64,000 bases of DNA from Niallia sp. Man26 (GTDB lineage: Bacteria > Bacillota > Bacilli > Bacillales > Cytobacillaceae), in assembly GCF_022049065.2 (NCBI RefSeq), contig NZ_CP095744.1, forward strand, positions 930,001 to 994,000, in the 5' to 3' direction. Positions within the stretch are counted from its first letter, which is position 1, and each line of letters starts with the position of its first letter. The translations under genes and the position numbers were made by a program. The notes beneath the pieces are model-generated. The model did no database searches. It was given only the letters and a program-made list of their open reading frames with translations, and was not told the DNA's origin. Of the stretch, positions 59,902 through 64,000 are shown in pieces.

Positions 59902-61370
59902 AGAAAAAGGTGTTAATCATTGGCGGCGGACTGGCAGGATTGTCAGCAGCCATAACGCTAGCCAACAAAGGATTTGATGTAGAACTGTTCGAAAAGAATA
60001 AGCATTTCGGAGGTAAATTAATGCCTGTAGCATTAGGGGATTATACTTTTGATTTCGGACCAAATACCATCACCATGCCAGAGGTATTCCGGAAAGTGAT
60101 TGAACAGACAGGTGACAAGGCTGAAGACTATTTCCATATGATTAAGCTTGAATATCATACGAGAAATGTGTTTTCTGATGGAACGTCCTTTGATCTTTCG
60201 AGCAGCAGGGAATATATGATGCAGCAGTTGAATCAGATGGATCCTGCACATAAATATGATGATTTTTTAAAAGAGGTTACAAGATTATTTAAGTTATCTG
60301 AGAAACACTTCCTGCCAAAAACATTTCAATCATGGCAGGATTATTTGTCGCCATCACTTGGGGCAGCTCTCTTGCAGGTGAGGCCGCTGCAAAGCCTCAA
60401 CAGCTTTTTCCGGCAGTATTTTTCACATCCTCATGTGCTTCAGGCTTTTAATCGATATTCGACTTACATTGGCTCGTCTCCCTATAAGACTCCTGCCACA
60501 TTTGCCATGATTGCCTATCTGGAAATGATTGGCGGAGTTTATTATGTCGAGGGAGGTAATGTGAAAATTGCCGAAGCCTATGTAAAAATAGCAAAAAAAC
60601 TGGGTGCTAAGCTACACGCCGACTCACCTGTGAAAAAAGTCATTGTAAAAAACAAAAAAGCAATAGGCATAGAGCTGGAGGATGGGGAGAAAATACATGG
60701 GGATTATTTTATTATGAATGCAGATTTACTCAAAGCTTATCCCGAGCTGGTTAGCGAAAGCGACCGTCCCTCCTTTCCGAACTCAAAGGCAGCAGGGCTA
60801 TCACCCTCCACATCAGCTTTTTTAGTCCTTGCAGGTGTTAACAAACGGTTTTCAGAGCTGAGGCATCACAATGTCTATTTTTCCGATAACTATGAACAGG
60901 AATTCATTGATCTATTCAAACACAAGCAGTACAGCAGTGAGCCTACCATTTACATCAGCAATTCTTCCTATACAGAGCCTGACCGTTCGCCAGGGGGAAG
61001 CAATCTGTTTATACTGGCAAATGCTCCAGCCCTTCCTGCTGATGGAAAACTGCAGGTGAATCCGGAAATGTATAAAGAGCTAATTTATCAAAAACTCTCA
61101 ACCTTTGGACTTGCGCTGAAGGATAATATCGTAGAAGAGAAAGTTTATACACCTTCCGATATCGCTGCTCAATTCGGCTCATTCCGCGGGGCGCTTTATG
61201 GTCTATCTTCCAATCGAAAAAAAGATGCCTTTTTACGTCCCAAAAACGTGAGCAAGGATATCGCCAATCTCTTTTTCGCTGGAGGAAGCACACATCCTGG
61301 CGGCGGGTCGCCAATCGTGACATTGAGCGGTATGAATACGGCCAATTTAATTATTAAGGCAGAAAAATAG
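59898..61370 (+). CDS. CrtI-family carotenoid oxidase/desaturase (CrtNb/CrtP-like)
   Basis: A 490-residue second CrtI-family flavoprotein in the operon. FAD site 'VLIIGGGLAGLSAAITLANKGFDVELFEK' (residues 4-32); C-terminal 'NLFFAGGSTHPGGGSPIVTLSGM'. In such operons the second CrtN-like protein (CrtNb/CrtP) oxidises terminal methyl groups of diapocarotenes to aldehyde or acid. It differs from the first by a typical shorter C-terminus. Last gene of the operon: a strong terminator follows directly. Whether it acts as an oxygenase or a further desaturase needs substrate evidence. Confidence 0.85.
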   Translation: MKKKVLIIGGGLAGLSAAITLANKGFDVELFEKNKHFGGKLMPVALGDYTFDFGPNTITMPEVFRKVIEQTGDKAEDYFHMIKLEYHTRNVFSDGTSFDLSSSREYMMQQLNQMDPAHKYDDFLKEVTRLFKLSEKHFLPKTFQSWQDYLSPSLGAALLQVRPLQSLNSFFRQYFSHPHVLQAFNRYSTYIGSSPYKTPATFAMIAYLEMIGGVYYVEGGNVKIAEAYVKIAKKLGAKLHADSPVKKVIVKNKKAIGIELEDGEKIHGDYFIMNADLLKAYPELVSESDRPSFPNSKAAGLSPSTSAFLVLAGVNKRFSELRHHNVYFSDNYEQEFIDLFKHKQYSSEPTIYISNSSYTEPDRSPGGSNLFILANAPALPADGKLQVNPEMYKELIYQKLSTFGLALKDNIVEEKVYTPSDIAAQFGSFRGALYGLSSNRKKDAFLRPKNVSKDIANLFFAGGSTHPGGGSPIVTLSGMNTANLIIKAEK

Positions 61371-61375
61371 CTGGA

Positions 61376-61416
61376 AAAAAGCTAGAGAAGCACGTCATTG
61401 TTTCTCTAGCTTTTCT
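61376..61416 (+). terminator. Terminator of the carotenoid operon
   Basis: AAAAAGCTAGAGAA and TTCTCTAGCTTTT pair over 13 bp around a 12-base loop with T residues after it. Confidence 0.9.
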
Positions 61417-61541
61417 TCATCTTATAAAAAGTTTTTAGGGAAACATCTTTTTGCATGAAATGGGGCTTGTTTTCTAGAATGTAATAATGATGACAATAAT
61501 GTAAGTAAGTATGTACACAGAGAAGAGGAGAGAACCCAGAT

Positions 61542-61952
61542 ATGTATGAACCGAAGATGAAAGAAACGGACAACAGTGTCATTGGATTTATAGAAGGTTT
61601 GGAAAATGAGAAAAAGAAGGCAGATGCCTATCAGTTATTAAAAATTTTTGAAGAGGTAACTGGCTATGATGCAAAAATGTGGGGTCCAAGTATTATAGGC
61701 TTTGGCAGCTATCATTATAAGTATGCATCAGGACATGAAGGAGATGCGCCTTTAGTCGGTTTTTCTCCAAGGAAGGTAAAAATTAGTCTTTATTTGGCCT
61801 ATGAAAGTGATGAAAGGGAAAAATTATTAGAAAGCTTTGGTAAACACACGAAGAGTAAGGCTTGTATTTATGTGAATAAATTAGCTGATATTGATACAAA
61901 TGTGTTAAAGGAACTAATTAAATATACATTAGAAACATATCAGAACGACTAA
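61542..61952 (+). CDS. DUF1801-domain protein
   Basis: A 136-residue soluble protein of the DUF1801 family, known only as a small alpha/beta fold. The pattern 'AYQLLKIFEEVTGYDAKMWGPSIIGFGSYHYKY', then 'VGFSPRKVKISLYLAY' and 'KSKACIYVNKLADIDTNVLKELI' follows the family. No enzymatic residue is known. GAGGAGAG lies ten bases before ATG. Stands alone between the crt terminator and an AraC pseudogene. Confidence 0.85.
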   Translation: MYEPKMKETDNSVIGFIEGLENEKKKADAYQLLKIFEEVTGYDAKMWGPSIIGFGSYHYKYASGHEGDAPLVGFSPRKVKISLYLAYESDEREKLLESFGKHTKSKACIYVNKLADIDTNVLKELIKYTLETYQND

Positions 61953-62148
61953 AGTTATTGCCATAGTTCCAGGCTTTATGCCCTATTAACTTTTTATAAT
62001 AGAAGGAATGTATAAATTAAGCGATTTATATAAAAGAAGGTATAATACAAGCTTTTTTACGTAAAAAGGATAGGAGATAAGATGAACACAAGAAATATCA
62101 AAAAATAGAAATTAATACCTCTTATTATGTATATAGGAGTGAGACAAT

Positions 62149-63225
62149 ATGAATGAACAGGTACAGCTTATGATTGATTAGATTGAAGCTAATTTAAAAA
62201 ATCAATTTTCCTTAGATGAACTTTCAAATTATATAGGATAATCCCCTTACTTTTGTTCATTTAAATTTCACCAGATAACTGGAATAAGTATAAGACGTTA
62301 TATTCTTCTTAGAAGATTGTATTTATCTACGCAAGACCTGGCGAAAAATTAAAAAATTATCAATGTTACAATGGATTATGATTACTCTTCACAAGAAGTG
62401 TATAGCAGAGCATTTAAAACTATTCTTGGTATCAATCCTAGAGAATACCAGATTAACAAGTTTCCTGTTCAATCAGTTGTTAAACTCACTCTTGATAAGA
62501 ATGGGGAGTGGTTTAATATGAATATTTCTAAAAAAATGGAGGTTGAAAAGCTACTGCATGAGCAGAGTGATCTCTTTGATAAAGATGTAATACATATATT
62601 GAATGGGCAAGTTATGTATGAGGAGTTTAAAGATAACAAACTAATGGGAAATGCTGATTATGCTCCATTTAATGAAGCAATGTGTATGAACGAAACTACT
62701 GAACGTATTTTTGAGAAAGAGTTTATATATACTCGCGCTACTGGCCATCATGAACTAGTAGAAGGATATATGGAAAAAGTTATAGTTCCTTTAGATAATC
62801 TTTTTAATAAAGATTATAAATGTATCGTATTGTGGTTTGGAGAAGACATGTTTTGCCAAATGAATCTGCTAACTATACTTTCGTATCTGGACCAGTCAGG
62901 CTACAAGGGAAAAGTGTTCTTAAATAGTTTCAGAGAGGATGAGTTTAAAGTTAATCAAACGGAAATTAAATTAGGCTGTTATGATTCGGTATATAAAGAA
63001 GTGTTGGTTAATCATACTAAACCATCTCATGAACTAGTCCCGGTTATGTATCAAGCAATAAACATGTATTTAGAAATGCTAAGAGAAGATAATGAGGTGG
63101 TGAAATTTATCAAAAAAAATAAAGATATATCAACAAATGAACTAATCCAGAAGTTGTTTAATCTTTTCCCAACAATAGGTTACGGAGATACACAATATAA
63201 AGAGATAATTAGTAAAATTAGATGA
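62149..63225 (+). pseudogene. AraC-family regulator with three in-frame stop codons
   Basis: Read in one frame from ATG 62149 (AGGAG seven to ten bases before), a normal AraC HTH appears: MNEQVQLMID, then IEANLKNQFSLDELSNYIG, then SPYFCSFKFHQITGISIRRY and on to VYSRAFKTILGINPREYQ. It is cut by TAG (62179-62181), TAA (62239-62241) and TAA (62350-62352) with no frameshift. A C-terminal domain of about 235 residues (GNADYAPFNEAMC, VLWFGEDMFCQMNLLTILSY) remains open to 63225 and has its own possible ATG at 62518 behind GGGGAGTGG. The DNA-binding part is dead; the C-terminal part could be made alone. Confidence 0.8.
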
Positions 63226-63277
63226 GGCTCAGTAGCAATAACACAATCCCAATAGTGTGAACTAATTCTATATTTTT

Positions 63278-63313
63278 AAGGGGCTTTCTCTATTAAAAGG
63301 AAAGTCCCTTTAT
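63278..63313 (+). terminator. Terminator after the AraC pseudogene
   Basis: AAGGGGCTTTC pairs with GAAAGTCCCTT (one mismatch) and leads into a T-rich stretch. The 319-bp gap around it contains no gene. Confidence 0.7.
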
Positions 63314-63544
63314 TTGTTTCGTTTTCTTTTAGACAAAATGACTAACCTTTAATTGTAATAGACAATAATATATAGTTTTCTACATTAATTGTATTCTTTA
63401 CCATTTGTACAACTAATACGACTTTTGTCCATCTTAATAGGTTGACCTTTTTACATAAAATATTTTTTTGAAATTTTTTTCAATTATACAGTTTCTGATT
63501 ACTTCAAAACATTAATTAAAAACTTAGAAAGAGCTTAAAGTGTT

Positions 63545-63784
63545 TTAATATAGAGTTGGATTTGGAGAACAATTGAATGAAATAATATCATTTAATGCAA
63601 CGGAATAATTATTCCATCTGCCGCCAAAAAACCTGTAGCCATAAGCTCTTGTTTCTGCGACAGTCGTTAAAAAAAACCAGAAATTATCTCCGTTTCTAAG
63701 ATACATATACGTGAAACGATACAAACAATGTTGAAGACCCCAGGGATTTTGAGTATTGGGAAGAATTTGTTGCATATATCCCAT
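63545..63784 (-). CDS. Small aromatic-rich protein, 79 residues
   Basis: The product has an unusual composition with many Tyr, Phe and Trp (PWGLQHCLYRFTYMYLRNGD, NFWFFLTTV, YRFFGGRWNNY). A similar short pattern 'NPWGLQHCLYRFTY..LRNGD.FWF' recurs, as I remember, in small hypothetical proteins of bacilli; function unknown. AAGGAGTG lies about 11 bases before the first ATG and a second in-frame ATG follows three codons later. No signal peptide or membrane helix. Confidence 0.6.
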   Translation of the reverse strand: MGYMQQILPNTQNPWGLQHCLYRFTYMYLRNGDNFWFFLTTVAETRAYGYRFFGGRWNNYSVALNDIISFNCSPNPTLY

Positions 63785-64000
63785 AATTTAAGGTTCACTC
63801 CTTATTGAAATTAGACATATAACCAGTTTATGCTCCATGATAAATCTGGGTTGGGTATATACCCTGTGAGTTTAAGAAAAAGGTTGATATGAGGTATGAA
63901 TTAAAACATATATTAATTAATTGTTGCTTTCTAATGTGTTAATTTGAAATGATTATGCCTTTTTAGTATGTTTGTTCTGGAACTACATGACAGCGTTAAT
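63785..64000. other. Window end without a recognised gene
   Basis: AT-rich sequence upstream of the small aromatic-rich gene. It probably includes that gene's promoter. No frame, hairpin or repeat of note is visible. Confidence 0.4.

Overview
The window is low-GC Firmicute DNA from a Bacillaceae organism. Strong purine-rich ribosome binding sites, many TTG/GTG starts, intrinsic terminators after most transcripts, and families such as YugP, CBO0543, CsoR/CopZ/CopA, DbpA/YxiN, YfmS-like MCP, NtdR/NtdB and CrtN/CrtM all point to an aerobic, probably yellow/orange-pigmented Bacillus relative (Niallia/Cytobacillus-like). The species cannot be fixed from the sequence. No rRNA, tRNA or CRISPR array was seen.

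Layout. 0-11 kb: an Ada alkylation-repair protein, small genes, an orphan glycine-betaine-type binding lipoprotein, an XRE-YkvA regulator, and an envelope cluster (YugP protease, LCP ligase, UppP, RodA/FtsW-like). 11-14.2 kb: complete copper resistance locus csoR-copZ-copA, with a CsoR-type operator of identical geometry before each gene. 14.3-28 kb: MocR regulator with an MFS exporter, two CBO0543 membrane proteins, a phospholipase D/cardiolipin-synthase-like protein, a soluble chemoreceptor, DbpA helicase and a PAS-PAS-GGDEF cyclase. 28-37.5 kb: accessory DNA with single genes (YitT, tautomerase-carboxymuconolactone fusion plus LysR, TetR plus a nonsense-mutated nitroreductase, MDR oxidoreductase, SUKH protein), a deleted IS110-family element and a modular intergenic repeat family. 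37.8-42.7 kb: a PTS operon (PRD regulator, EIIA, EIIB, EIIA, EIIC) ending in an allulose-6-phosphate epimerase. 42.7-45.1 kb: remains of a kanosamine (ntd) locus: intact ntdR and ntdB, ruined ntdA, and a possible scrap of ntdC. 45.1-46.6 kb: an intact IS3/IS150-type element sitting in a terminator loop. 46.6-52.2 kb: alpha-glucoside locus (MalR-type repressor, GH13 glucosidase, PTS EIICB, EEP-fold protein) with MalR-type operators. 53.3-61.4 kb: seven-gene carotenoid operon (crtN, crtM, fni, CruF-like, acyltransferase, glycosyltransferase, second CrtN-like oxidase). Ahead of it lies an array of five palindromes at about 35-bp steps. 61.5-64 kb: DUF1801 protein, an AraC-type pseudogene and a small unknown protein.

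How the parts work together. The carotenoid operon should make a C30 apocarotenoid from farnesyl diphosphate and then hydrate or oxidise, glycosylate and acylate it; fni supplies isoprenoid precursors. The copper genes form a self-contained sensor-chaperone-exporter unit. The two PTS loci feed sugar phosphates to glycolysis. Gene decay is prominent: at least eight genes are broken by in-frame stops, frameshifts, internal deletions or a lost start codon. The most unusual signals are the evenly spaced palindrome array before crtN, the decayed kanosamine locus that keeps its phosphatase, the dispersed modular repeats, and the IS110 remnant with a possible bridge/seek RNA region.
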